Source: Flavobacterium taihuense (lineage in GTDB: Bacteria > Bacteroidota > Bacteroidia > Flavobacteriales > Flavobacteriaceae). Taken from it: 64,000 bases of DNA. Both the position numbers and the translations under genes were made by a program. Shown piece by piece: positions 1 through 8,351 of the stretch; position 1 is the first letter of the stretch; the number at the start of each line of letters is the position of its first letter. The DNA is taken from assembly GCF_019351435.1 (NCBI RefSeq), contig NZ_JAHWYN010000004.1:51394-115393 (forward strand). The letters are read 5' to 3'. Under the pieces are notes generated by a model that was not told the origin of the DNA, did not search any database, and saw only the letters and a list, made by a program, of their open reading frames with translations.

Positions 1-529
1 GTGTTGAAGTAGCGACTCTGCGGTAATTTGTTATTACAGTTACAGCTGGTGGATCGAAAGTTGCAGATGTAGCACCTGCGATATTTGCCCAAGTACCATC
101 ACAACCCGTTGTACTCATTTGCCATTGATATGAAATGACTCCTGCTCCTGTAGTACTTCCTGCTGTAGTGTTGGTAAAGGCTACGGCATCAAATGGGGAA
201 CAACCTATTTGATCTCCAGCGATTACTCCAGGACTTACTGGGTTTGGAGTTACTGTCAAGCAATTACTGTTTGCAGAACACACAACATTATTGAGTGTAG
301 CGGTAGTGACTCTACGGAAATTAGTTATTACGGATACGACTCCTGCATCATAAGTTGCAGATGTAGCCCCTTGGATGTCAGTCCAAGTACCGTCACAGCC
401 AGTTGTACTCATTTGCCATTGATATGAAATTACTCCACCATCACTTGCACTTCCTGCTGTAGTGTTGGTAAAGGCTGCAGGATCAAATGGAGAACATAAT
501 GTTTGATTGCCTGCAATGACACCAGGATT
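1..529 (-). repeat. 98-residue (294-bp) tandem repeats inside the adhesin gene
   Basis: Two copies of a 294-bp unit are visible, 236-529 and the partial copy 1-235. The codons for S/NPGVIAG fall at 227-235 and again at 521-529, and the segment encoding WQMSTTGC recurs exactly 294 bases apart. Each module contains PGVIAG, CSPFD, AFTNTTAGS, ISYQWQMSTTGCDGTW and FRRV/YRRV segments, which resembles a bacterial Ig-like strand pattern. The array continues out of the window, so the copy number is unknown. High nucleotide identity between units makes expansion and contraction by recombination likely. Confidence 0.85.
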
Positions 530-2080
530 TACGGTGTTTACTATTGCAGTAACCTGAGTTCTTGGACCTTCACAGCCTGAACTACTGGTACAACTTACCC
601 AATAACTGGTAGTTGTAGAAATAGTTGGGCTATAGGTGAGTCCCTCATTAACTTTTGTACCATTTGTAGCAGCATCATACCATTTTAGAGTTCCTCCAGT
701 ACAGCCATTAGCGGAAAGATTTACTTGTACCGGGCCAGGGCCGCATACAGTAGCTCCTGTGGTACTTGGAGCATCTGGTCTGAAATTCAAATTCAACTGA
801 ATAGGAGCTCCAGGAAAATCTTTTAATTCAGATTGAGATGAACTTCCAGAGGATCTTGTTCGAATAAACAATGTGCTAATTGAAGTGCAGGGGTTATTTA
901 GGTATGTTAACACCTGAGTAAGATTTATGGCTCCTTCAGCCCATTGATTTGGAGCATAAACGCCTGGGTTTACTCCATAAGCATCAAATGGAACTGTAGT
1001 GGTTACATTATTATTGGTGCAAAAAATGAATCCAGGAAAAACAGTATTAGGAATAACTACATACTCATAAGCTGAACCTACTAGTTTCCATTGTCGTATT
1101 ACAACAGTTGCATCACCACCACCTTGGGTAAACTCAATAGTGATCAATATGTCACCAGGGGTACGGCCACCAGTTGCATCAGGAGCTGCGCTATGAAATA
1201 CACCACTACCTCCAGTAATTGGAGCAACACCCGTAAAAGGGTCAGGAGGCCCGTAAGTGGCCCCAGTCATCGTTAAGGGAGCTTGTAAAAATTCAAAATC
1301 AATATAGCTGCTACCATTAGTAACTTGGCGGTCACCAGCAAATAGACACCATAAATCAGTTGCTGATCCTGAGACTCCTCCAGCAGGGGATGGACTAATA
1401 AAGGTGCCAGATGCATCTGTTACACCACCTTTAATACCTGGATCACCATAACTAAAATGAGCTCCACAATTTTGAATTTCATTTTTGTTAGGAGATGTTC
1501 CTGCTCCCCAAGAATAGGTATTGGGATTATCGTTTATTTTATTGGAGAGGGTGAATATCGTAAGATCATCTATATAGCGATCTTTTATCTGATAAGTCAC
1601 GGGAACACTCTGAGGAGTGGGGGGATCTGTAACAGGGCTTGGTTTATATAGAACATTACCTGAAATAGGATCAATCAATCCATGATTGATGTTATGCATA
1701 TTAGTTGCATTGTTTGGATCATAAGCAGGACTGCCTGGATTATATCGATCATCAAACAAATCCCCAACTTTTTCAAAATTAGTACCAATAGGCTGATGAG
1801 CCCAAAAGTCTCCATCAATTGCATCTCCACTCACTGGGGTAGACACAGGAACAATTCCTTTAATGTTTTGAGCGCTAACGGTCGTGTAACCAGTCATAAG
1901 AATGCCCAAAAAGACTAATGGCAAAGCTAGCTTTTGATGCCAACTGGTTAGCCAAAGTTTTAATACTTGATTTAAAGGAAATGTGAAATTAGATTTTGAG
2001 AATCCTGTTTTGAAGCAACAGGAAAAAGCGAAACAATATTGTTGCATGCTTTTTATCGTAAAAGGAATAATTTTTTTCAT
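1..2080 (-). CDS. Large secreted Ig-like repeat adhesin, N-terminal part (continues past the left edge)
   Basis: About 693 codons are open from the ATG at 2078-2080 to the window edge, so the C-terminus is missing. The N-terminus is a long pre-sequence: about 50 residues including two Cys pairs precede a hydrophobic stretch (residues 51-62) and a likely cleavage after VSA at 70. Residues 75 to about 430 look like a non-repetitive beta-rich head with DG and PNG turns. Next comes an Ig-like segment with a WYDA motif, and then near-identical 98-residue tandem modules containing Cys and the motif WQMSTTGC. Such proteins in Flavobacteriia are usually type IX-secreted surface proteins ending in a gliding-motility-associated C-terminal domain; that end is not visible, so the sorting route is inferred. 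An adhesin or matrix-protein role is inferred from architecture only. Confidence 0.75.
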   Translation of the reverse strand, partial: MKKIIPFTIKSMQQYCFAFSCCFKTGFSKSNFTFPLNQVLKLWLTSWHQKLALPLVFLGILMTGYTTVSAQNIKGIVPVSTPVSGDAIDGDFWAHQPIGTNFEKVGDLFDDRYNPGSPAYDPNNATNMHNINHGLIDPISGNVLYKPSPVTDPPTPQSVPVTYQIKDRYIDDLTIFTLSNKINDNPNTYSWGAGTSPNKNEIQNCGAHFSYGDPGIKGGVTDASGTFISPSPAGGVSGSATDLWCLFAGDRQVTNGSSYIDFEFLQAPLTMTGATYGPPDPFTGVAPITGGSGVFHSAAPDATGGRTPGDILITIEFTQGGGDATVVIRQWKLVGSAYEYVVIPNTVFPGFIFCTNNNVTTTVPFDAYGVNPGVYAPNQWAEGAINLTQVLTYLNNPCTSISTLFIRTRSSGSSSQSELKDFPGAPIQLNLNFRPDAPSTTGATVCGPGPVQVNLSANGCTGGTLKWYDAATNGTKVNEGLTYSPTISTTTSYWVSCTSSSGCEGPRTQVTAIVNTVNPGVIAGNQTLCSPFDPAAFTNTTAGSASDGGVISYQWQMSTTGCDGTWTDIQGATSATYDAGVVSVITNFRRVTTATLNNVVCSANSNCLTVTPNPVSPGVIAGDQIGCSPFDAVAFTNTTAGSTTGAGVISYQWQMSTTGCDGTWANIAGATSATFDPPAVTVITNYRRVATST

Positions 2081-3231
2081 ATCAGTATGGTTTTTATGAC
2101 CATAGTATCAATAAGAAAAGATTAGTAGATATTGGGTTTTCGAAAAACCAGAGAATGTTGTTTCATATAGTATAGTTTGGTTAGGTGAAATTTAAAAAAG
2201 GGCACTCCTTTTTTAAGGAATGCAGCTTTTAAATCAGGAAATAAAACACAACCCTCATAAATTCATTTATGAAGTACACGATCATCAAAAAGACATTCTA
2301 TTGTGGGGAACAATAATTAAATTCTTTTTCTAACAAAATTTGTTTTAAAAAATCAAAAATTTTAATTTCAAAAAATGCTTCCAAAAAAATGAATTAATGC
2401 AAAATAGATTAAAAACTGAAAATGTGTCTTTAGAGAAAACAGCACTTGCAGCAAAATGACAAACTTCAAATTAAAATACTGAAGTCTAAGATCTTATTCT
2501 TAAATAGTTTTGTTGTTTTGATTGTTTTTTGCTTTTTTTATTCAAATATTTCTATTTTGAAACAAACTAAAATAATATCAATGCATTCAACTGTCAAAGA
2601 ATAATAACCAATTCATTTATTTACCTTATGCTCATCCTTTTGGATGGGCAAAATCACTTCTAAGAGTGACGGTATAAAATTAATTAATAATAAAAAAATA
2701 AGCTTTACAAATCGTTAAATCTCCGACTATAGGATCAATATAAACGACAAAATACGACCAAAATGCGAATTGGCTTACATGTAAAATCTAAATAACTATT
2801 CATTAAAAATTAACATAACTTATTAATAATCAGATAAATACGTGTTAATAAATTTTTACAAAAACCAAAAAATGTAGAATAATTTAGGTTTAATCAGTAT
2901 CTAAAGTATTTTACCTTAAAAACGGCAATATTTTAACTTAAAAGCTGCTTTATTTAAGAGTTAAGCGCAAATCAAAATTAATTCAGAAAGTATTGATTAA
3001 ATATATTTTGTATAAAGGGTTTTTACGACAAAAGGGTTGTGTATTTGAATCGAAGTTTGTTTAAAAACGGTATATAGCACAAAAAAAAACCTTAACTTTA
3101 CTCAACTTTCAAGTATAAGAAATGTATTTAAATAATTGATCATCAATTTCTTGAAAATTAGGCCCCTTATTATATTCTTATCATTTCGTTAATTAATCGA
3201 ATTTATTGTTCAATTAAAATAACTACTTCCG
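2081..3231. other. Long non-coding AT-rich gap between divergent genes
   Basis: I see no convincing gene in this 1.15-kb gap upstream of the adhesin (minus) and the SDR (plus). It contains small inverted repeats. One is a 7-bp perfect hairpin at about 2257-2272. Another is GCTCATCC (2630-2637) facing GGATGGGC (2642-2649) across TTTT with one G-T pair, immediately followed by a CACTT/GAGTG mini-hairpin. A third, near 2201-2222 (TCCTT/AAGGA), lies in the probable adhesin leader. No clear TAnnTTTG promoter stands out. A long leader for the adhesin or a small RNA is possible but unproven. Confidence 0.4.
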
Positions 3232-4356
3232 ATGAAAATAATACTAACAGGTGCGACAGGTGTTTTGGGTTCTCAGATTATGTATGAAATCCTCGAATTA
3301 TTTATCAAAGAATCTATTGATGGCAAACTTATTTTGATTTCCAGAAGCAAGAAAAAGAGAACTGCTTTGAATAGAATAAACAATTTGCTTACCAGTACTT
3401 ATGCTCCGCAATTTCTAAAAGACATAGGAACTACAAAGCTCGACGAATATATAGAAATTGTAGATACCGATTTAGACTCGGTTAAAGAAAGCTTTTCAAA
3501 TAAAATAGATGGAGCTTATTTTATTCATTCGGCTGGATATGTCAATTTATCAACAGATGAGGAACATCGCGATAAAATATTTGAAGAGAATACGAAGATT
3601 ACCAAATTCATTTTAAATAATTTTCATCATTTTATCAAAAAATTCATTTATATCGGAACTGCCTTTTCTTCTGGTGAGCGTTCAGGAATTGTTGATAATG
3701 ATTTTCATAATCTCGGTTTTGTTCCCAAACATCGAAACGCATATGAAAACGCAAAATTTCATTCAGAAAAATTTGTTGCACAACGATGTAAAACTTTAGG
3801 ATTGCCTTATCAGATTTTGCGTCCAAGTGTTATTTGTGGGAAAATGTTAAGTGATGAAAATAAATATTTTATCTCGAAATACATGGTTTTCTATCTATTG
3901 GCCAAATTTTTTTATTTTGCGGCCCAAAGAAAAACGGAACAGGAAAATGTCCGCTTTGCAATCAACAAAAAAACGGGGCTCAATATCATTCCGGTCGATT
4001 ATGTGGCCAAAGTGATTGTTTCTGTGTTTAGAAGAGACGATATACAGCAGCTCAATATAGTGAGTCATAAAAGTCTAAACCTCGTGAAAGGCTTAGAGTT
4101 GATTATGAAAGAAGTTGGATATAACAATTACACTATTATAGAAGACACACCCGATTTTGAATATCAAAACACTACCGAAAAATTATATTATGAGAGTATA
4201 GGGAAGCACCTCAAACCTTACCTTGTTTCTAGTGCCAAACAATATAACACCTCTTTATTGAATTCTATTCTAGAAATCCCGGTACTGGATGACGAAACAT
4301 TTACTCAATTGATCCGGTATGCCAAATTGCATAAATTTAAAGACGTTGAAGTGTAA
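3232..4356 (+). CDS. Extended SDR, fatty acyl-CoA/thioester reductase-like NAD(P)-binding protein
   Basis: A 374-residue protein with an N-terminal Rossmann dinucleotide motif GATGVLG at residues 7-13 and the SDR catalytic pair in YENAK (Tyr171, Lys175). A serine-rich GTAFSSG strand near 143-149 would supply the catalytic Ser/Thr. The LRPSVICG segment and the length fit the NAD_binding_4 (male-sterility, acyl-CoA and thioester reductase) branch better than nucleotide-sugar epimerases. The substrate is not deducible; a lipid or polyketide-type thioester is an inference from the family. No signal peptide, so probably cytoplasmic. It stands alone, about 80 bp upstream of the OmpA gene. The start is the first ATG of the frame and leads directly into the first beta strand. 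Confidence 0.72.
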   Translation: MKIILTGATGVLGSQIMYEILELFIKESIDGKLILISRSKKKRTALNRINNLLTSTYAPQFLKDIGTTKLDEYIEIVDTDLDSVKESFSNKIDGAYFIHSAGYVNLSTDEEHRDKIFEENTKITKFILNNFHHFIKKFIYIGTAFSSGERSGIVDNDFHNLGFVPKHRNAYENAKFHSEKFVAQRCKTLGLPYQILRPSVICGKMLSDENKYFISKYMVFYLLAKFFYFAAQRKTEQENVRFAINKKTGLNIIPVDYVAKVIVSVFRRDDIQQLNIVSHKSLNLVKGLELIMKEVGYNNYTIIEDTPDFEYQNTTEKLYYESIGKHLKPYLVSSAKQYNTSLLNSILEIPVLDDETFTQLIRYAKLHKFKDVEV

Positions 4357-4407
4357 TTTAGTTTCTTAATTAATTCAAGTTGCTGGACAATCCAATAAGT
4401 TTTATTG

Positions 4408-4415
4408 TAAATTTG
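4408..4415 (+). promoter_or_regulatory. Putative -7 promoter element (TAAATTTG) of the OmpA-family gene
   Basis: TAAATTTG matches the Bacteroidota -7 consensus TAnnTTTG and ends 19 bases before the ATG at 4435. I see no TTTG at the expected -33 spacing. Confidence 0.45.
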
Positions 4416-4434
4416 AGGAATAAATCCCCAAATT

Positions 4435-5319
4435 ATGAAGTTTTTAATCACGTTGCTATTTAGTTTTACGGTTTCCTGTGTCTTCGCTCAAGAACAAATT
4501 TCATTTTTTTTTGATAGTGATAAGTTTGTTTTGCAAAAAAACGAATTATTGAAATTGAACCAATGGCTGGTAGCGAACAAGGAAGTTAAAGTTGTTGGTG
4601 CTTATGGTTTTTGTGATGAAGAAGGTTCAGTAGGATATAATGATACTTTAGCCAAAAAAAGAATCGATTATGTATTTAATGCCATTAAAAACAAAGTAAA
4701 AATTAGAGAAGATTTCAAGACTAGAAATTTCGGAGAGCTGCATACATCGTCTGCTATTAAGGCAGAAAACAGAAAAGTTACGCTTTATTATATTCTGCCA
4801 AAAGATTTTGTGAATGAAGAAAAAATAATTGGCTTTAGGAAAGCAGTGGTAGTAGAAAAGAAAAAACCAAACATAAAATTTTCGGATATTTATATTTATG
4901 AAAACCCAGACGGTTCTACAGCAAACATTAAAGTAGACACTGTTTTTATGAAAAAAGTTAGTGTTGCTAATGTAGGGGAAAAGATTAAACTGGAAAGCAT
5001 GAATTTTTTTGTAGACACTTTTGCGATTATGCCTCAATCCAGATCGGTTATGTTTGAACTGTTGGCTGTAATGAAAAGTTGTCCAAATTTAAAAATACAA
5101 ATTCAAGGACATATTTGCTGTGTGCAAAAAGATGTTAGGGATTTAAGTACGCAAAGAGCTAAAGCCATTTGTAAATTTTTAGAATATAATGGTATTGAGA
5201 AAAGCAGAATGACCTTTGTTGGTTATGGAAGTACAAAACCATTGTATCCTTTACCCGAAAAAACAGAAGCAGAACGCGAAGCAAATCGTCGAGTAGAAAT
5301 TGAAATTGTAGCTAATTAG
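4435..5319 (+). CDS. OmpA-family outer-membrane/peptidoglycan-associated protein with two OmpA-like domains
   Basis: 294 residues with a signal peptide ending in VFAQ near residue 19. The C-terminal domain (about 185-294) is a recognisable OmpA/MotB peptidoglycan-binding fold: IQIQGH, then LSTQRAKAI, the VGYGSTKP turn and the closing NRRVEIEI strand. The N-terminal half (about 20-127) repeats the layout in diverged form (FFFDSDKF, AYGFCDEEGS, AKKRIDYV, ENRKVTLYY), so this looks like a duplicated OmpA module with no beta-barrel. It probably tethers an envelope component to the cell wall from the periplasm. Its role beyond wall binding cannot be read from the sequence. Confidence 0.82.
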   Translation: MKFLITLLFSFTVSCVFAQEQISFFFDSDKFVLQKNELLKLNQWLVANKEVKVVGAYGFCDEEGSVGYNDTLAKKRIDYVFNAIKNKVKIREDFKTRNFGELHTSSAIKAENRKVTLYYILPKDFVNEEKIIGFRKAVVVEKKKPNIKFSDIYIYENPDGSTANIKVDTVFMKKVSVANVGEKIKLESMNFFVDTFAIMPQSRSVMFELLAVMKSCPNLKIQIQGHICCVQKDVRDLSTQRAKAICKFLEYNGIEKSRMTFVGYGSTKPLYPLPEKTEAEREANRRVEIEIVAN

Positions 5320-5325
5320 AAGAGA

Positions 5326-5368
5326 ATTTCAGATTTCAGAATTAAGATTTCAGATTTCAGATTTCAGA
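5326..5368. repeat. Short imperfect tandem repeat, about 7-bp units (AGATTTC)
   Basis: Between the OmpA gene and purM the motif TTTCAGA is repeated five times in two blocks, 5326-5340 and 5346-5368, separated by ATTAA. It is followed by two copies of TTGCCATTA. This is a low-complexity intergenic microrepeat; no function is evident. Confidence 0.7.
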
Positions 5369-5410
5369 AATTTGCCATTATAATTGCCATTAAAATTGAT
5401 TCCTTATATA

Positions 5411-5442
5411 ATTGTATAATTGTTACATTAAAATTATCTTTG
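5411..5442 (+). promoter_or_regulatory. Putative purM promoter (ATTG, 20 bp, TATCTTTG)
   Basis: TATCTTTG at 5435-5442 matches TAnnTTTG. ATTG at 5411-5414, one mismatch from the -33 TTTG, lies exactly 20 bp upstream. The ATG of purM is at 5467, giving a leader of about 20 bases. The element overlaps a TTG that would otherwise extend the reading frame, which argues against that upstream start. Confidence 0.6.
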
Positions 5443-5466
5443 CCCAACATACACACAACTAAAAAA

Positions 5467-6645
5467 ATGAGTTCAGATACTTCAAAAAGATATGCACAAC
5501 GCGGTGTTTCGGCATCCAAAGAAGATGTGCATAACGCCATTAAAAATATTGACAAAGGTTTATTTCCTCAAGCATTTTGTAAAATTGTTCCTGATTATTT
5601 AACTCAGGACGAAGACTATTGCTTGATTATGCATGCAGATGGTGCTGGGACAAAATCTTCTTTGGCCTATATGTACTGGAAAGAGACAGGAGATATTTCG
5701 GTTTGGAAAGGCATTGCTCAAGATGCTTTAATCATGAACATTGACGATTTATTGTGCGTAGGTGCCACCGATAATATTTTGCTTTCTTCTACTATTGGAA
5801 GAAATAAAAATGTAATTCCAGGCGAAGTTTTATCTGCTATTATTAACGGTACCGAAGAACTCATAAAAGAATTGGATTCTTTTGGAGTAACTATTCATTC
5901 CACAGGTGGAGAAACTGCCGATGTTGGTGACTTGGTGAGAACCATTATTGTAGATTCTACCGTAACGGCTAGAATGAAACGCTCCAAAGTAATTGATAAT
6001 GCGAATATAAAAGCAGGTGATGTTATCGTTGGGTTGGCCTCTTTTGGTCAGGCTACTTACGAAAAAGGCTATAACGGAGGAATGGGAAGCAACGGACTAA
6101 CCTCTGCTCGACATGATGTATTCGGCAACTATTTGGCCAACAAATATCCAGAAAGTTTTGATGCGGCTGTTCCTAGTGAATTGATTTATTCCGGTCAAGT
6201 AAAATTGACTGATGCTGTTGAAAATTCACCAATAGATGCGGGTCAGTTAGTGCTTTCTCCAACAAGAACTTATGCGCCTATAATCAAGAAAATTTTAGAC
6301 AAATATACATCGAAGGAAGTTCACGGAATGGTACACTGTAGTGGAGGTGCACAAACCAAAATTTTGCATTTTGTACAAAATCTTCACATTATAAAAGATA
6401 ATTTATTTCCAGTTCCGCCTTTATTTCAATTGATACAAGAACAATCCAAAACGGATTGGAAAGAAATGTATCAAGTATTCAACTGTGGACATAGAATGGA
6501 AATATATGTACCGGAAAACATTGCACAAGATATTATCAGTATCTCAAAAGCATTCAATGTCGATGCCCAAATCGTGGGTAGAGTAGAAGATTCTGATTCC
6601 AAAAAATTAACAATTACTAGTGAGTACGGTACTTTCGAGTATTAA
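5467..6645 (+). CDS. purM: Phosphoribosylformylglycinamidine cyclo-ligase (AIR synthase)
   Basis: PurM converts formylglycinamidine ribonucleotide to aminoimidazole ribonucleotide using ATP, in cytoplasmic purine synthesis. The 392-residue product has the AIR-synthase hallmarks: the N-terminal YAQRGVS segment, HADGAGTKSS, the DDLLCVGA acidic metal/ATP loop, HSTGGETADVGD and the C-terminal HCSGGAQTK segment. It is somewhat longer than the roughly 345-residue enterobacterial enzyme, as is usual for the Bacteroidota form. I chose the ATG at 5467 because the frame extends only through a TTG inside the -7 promoter element. A small unknown gene follows 17 bp downstream, but no other purine gene is adjacent. 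Confidence 0.9.
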   Translation: MSSDTSKRYAQRGVSASKEDVHNAIKNIDKGLFPQAFCKIVPDYLTQDEDYCLIMHADGAGTKSSLAYMYWKETGDISVWKGIAQDALIMNIDDLLCVGATDNILLSSTIGRNKNVIPGEVLSAIINGTEELIKELDSFGVTIHSTGGETADVGDLVRTIIVDSTVTARMKRSKVIDNANIKAGDVIVGLASFGQATYEKGYNGGMGSNGLTSARHDVFGNYLANKYPESFDAAVPSELIYSGQVKLTDAVENSPIDAGQLVLSPTRTYAPIIKKILDKYTSKEVHGMVHCSGGAQTKILHFVQNLHIIKDNLFPVPPLFQLIQEQSKTDWKEMYQVFNCGHRMEIYVPENIAQDIISISKAFNVDAQIVGRVEDSDSKKLTITSEYGTFEY

Positions 6646-6662
6646 TATAATAAAACAATACT

Positions 6663-7019
6663 ATGTACGAATTGCTATTTTGGAAATACTTGGACGAAGT
6701 TTATTTGAATCATCATGAGGTGTACGAAGCTATTGACGACCAGCAAGAAGTTGAAGGTCTTGAAGAGCTACCTATTACTGTTATTATGAATAGAATTAAT
6801 TCCGTGTTTTCAACTTGGGAAAAAGTAGATGAAAACAGTTGGAAAAATCCAAATGGCAAAGGAGCTTTTCATGTAAAAACAACTCCGCAAAGTGTTAAAA
6901 TAGATTGTTACGGTACAGAGGGTAAAACTATGAATTTACTTGTAGATACCATGGCCGAATTCAAATGTCCGCTCTACGATCCTCAAGTTCCAGAGCGTTA
7001 TGATGAAATGACCGAGTAA
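6663..7019 (+). CDS. Conserved small protein of unknown function, downstream of purM
   Basis: 118 residues, acidic, with no signal peptide or membrane segment. It starts 17 bp after the purM stop, so the two are probably cotranscribed. The N-terminal half is helical with many aromatics (YELLFWKYLDEVYL); the C-terminal half looks like a small beta sheet (GAFHVKTTPQSVKIDCY) ending in CPLYDPQVPERY. I do not recognise a family. A housekeeping role linked to purM expression is only suggested by position. Confidence 0.6.
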   Translation: MYELLFWKYLDEVYLNHHEVYEAIDDQQEVEGLEELPITVIMNRINSVFSTWEKVDENSWKNPNGKGAFHVKTTPQSVKIDCYGTEGKTMNLLVDTMAEFKCPLYDPQVPERYDEMTE

Positions 7020-7023
7020 TATT

Positions 7024-7190
7024 CCAGGAGCTTCATCCAGCTATCCATTACAAGTCCGCGCATAAAATACCATTTTTTCTAAGTCATAAAAGGAGCTTCC
7101 TTGGTCGCTCTTTTATAACAAGAAAAAATAGTTTTTTATACTGTGGGCTTTTCATTTTATCTGGGCTATGACATCAGTGGGTATTTGTAA
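7024..7190. repeat. Possible degenerate copy of a Bacteroidota REP-like intergenic element
   Basis: The non-coding gap after the small gene has an AGGAGCTTCATCCAGCTATC start. It is followed by a hairpin at 7086-7116 (ATAAAAGGAGC against GCTCTTTTAT) and a GGGCT-containing end. Short GC-rich blocks in an AT-rich gap, with the order AGGAGCT...TCC.GCTATCC, resemble an element I remember as scattered in flavobacterial genomes. The match is from memory and imperfect. Confidence 0.3.
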
Positions 7191-7242
7191 AAAGGCTGTA
7201 ATTTGTCTTTTTTTTATACATTAGCAAAAAAAAAAAAAGATA

Positions 7243-7842
7243 ATGCCAACTTCTCAATTTCCCCAAGATGTTATACTCGAAGACGAAATGGTTTTGCTTC
7301 GTGCTCTTCAAGCAACTGATGTTAATAATCTATTGGATATTTCACTCCATGAACCCGAAACCTGGGAATACTCTTTAGTTCGCGCCAATGGAAAAGAAAA
7401 TCTGGAAAACTATATTCAAATTGCTCTAAAAAATAAAGAAGATCAAACCGAATTCCCTTTTATTGTTTTGGATAAAAAATCGGGAAAATACGCTGGAAGT
7501 ACTCGTTTTTATGATATCAATATGGGCTTCAAAACCCTGCAATTGGGGTACACGTGGTATGGTAAAGATTTTAGAGGTACTGGCCTCAATAAACACTGCA
7601 AATACCTTTTACTACAATTTGCATTTGAAACATTGGGAATGGAGCGCGTAGAATTTCGTGCCGATAATAACAATCAACGAAGTATTGCAGCCATGAAAAG
7701 TATAGGTTGTAAAGTAGAAGGTGTTATGCGTAGCCATATGCCAACATTAGGCAGCGATGTTCGTAGAGACAGTATTATATTGAGTATTCTTAAATACGAA
7801 TGGTTTGATGAGGTCAAAGAAAATTTGAAATCAAGATTATAA
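7243..7842 (+). CDS. GNAT-family N-acetyltransferase (RimJ/RimL type)
   Basis: 199 residues with the GNAT layout. An N-terminal LRAL strand and acidic helix are followed by the central strand FPFIVLDKKSGKYAGSTRFYDI, the acetyl-CoA pyrophosphate loop FRGTGLNKH (about 111-118), and the C-terminal MERVEFRADNNNQRSIAAMKSIGCKVEG segment typical of RimJ/RimL-like enzymes that acetylate protein N-termini or small molecules. The substrate is unknown. The gene is preceded by a poly-A tract and has no close operon partner. Confidence 0.85.
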   Translation: MPTSQFPQDVILEDEMVLLRALQATDVNNLLDISLHEPETWEYSLVRANGKENLENYIQIALKNKEDQTEFPFIVLDKKSGKYAGSTRFYDINMGFKTLQLGYTWYGKDFRGTGLNKHCKYLLLQFAFETLGMERVEFRADNNNQRSIAAMKSIGCKVEGVMRSHMPTLGSDVRRDSIILSILKYEWFDEVKENLKSRL

Positions 7843-7960
7843 TCGATTTTATTACAGTCGCTAGTTGATAAAATTTGTAATGCTTATGTGTTTTAAAATT
7901 GTATTTTATTTTAGAGAATACAATTGGTTTATTTTTGCCTTGTTCATCTTTATAAGTACC

Positions 7961-8313
7961 TCATAAAGTATCTTCTTGTTTATTTAAGGTTAGAAAATGT
8001 TTTTCTTTGGTTTCTATCCTGGTATTTATTGCTTTGATAACAATAACATCATGGGTAGCAGACGTGTGTTTTATTTCTCCAATATTATATTTGACCATTT
8101 TGGTGCCTTTAAATTCAAGGTAATGATTCATGATGATTTTATTACAATCTTGCGCAATTATCACAGAGCAATTTTTAAAATTGCTGGAGTTTTCATCTGA
8201 GCATACGCCATTTATATTTGCAGGTGGAGCATCTGTTTTTAAAGCACATGAAGATATAATCGTAGCAAGGGTTAGAATAGCAATAGTCTTTTTAGATAAG
8301 ACTTTTGTTTCGT
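7961..8313 (-). pseudogene. Small lipoprotein reading frame lacking a usable start codon
   Basis: On the minus strand the frame stays open from 8313 to the stop at 7961 and encodes a plausible lipoprotein: KK, a hydrophobic TIAILTLATIISS stretch, then Cys, followed by about 90 polar residues with further Cys. The in-frame upstream triplets after the preceding TAA are TAC GAA ACA AAA GTC TTA, with no ATG, GTG or TTG before the signal sequence. In the adjacent frame ACG AAA CAA AAG looks like a decayed ATG start joined by a frameshift. Either the start was lost and this is a remnant, or an unusual start is used. The first GTG in frame (8164) would delete the signal peptide. No family recognised. 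Confidence 0.45.
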
Positions 8314-8351
8314 ATTAGTTCTGATTAAAAAGCAAAAAAAATTAGTATGAA

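Noticed and set aside
209..1918. Plus-strand open frames of 60-80 residues in the first 2 kb
   Set aside because: They are antisense to the continuous adhesin frame and low in complexity.
4648..5037. 129-residue minus-strand open frame inside the OmpA gene
   Set aside because: Antisense to a well-supported gene; composition is aromatic- and Cys-rich, typical of a shadow frame.
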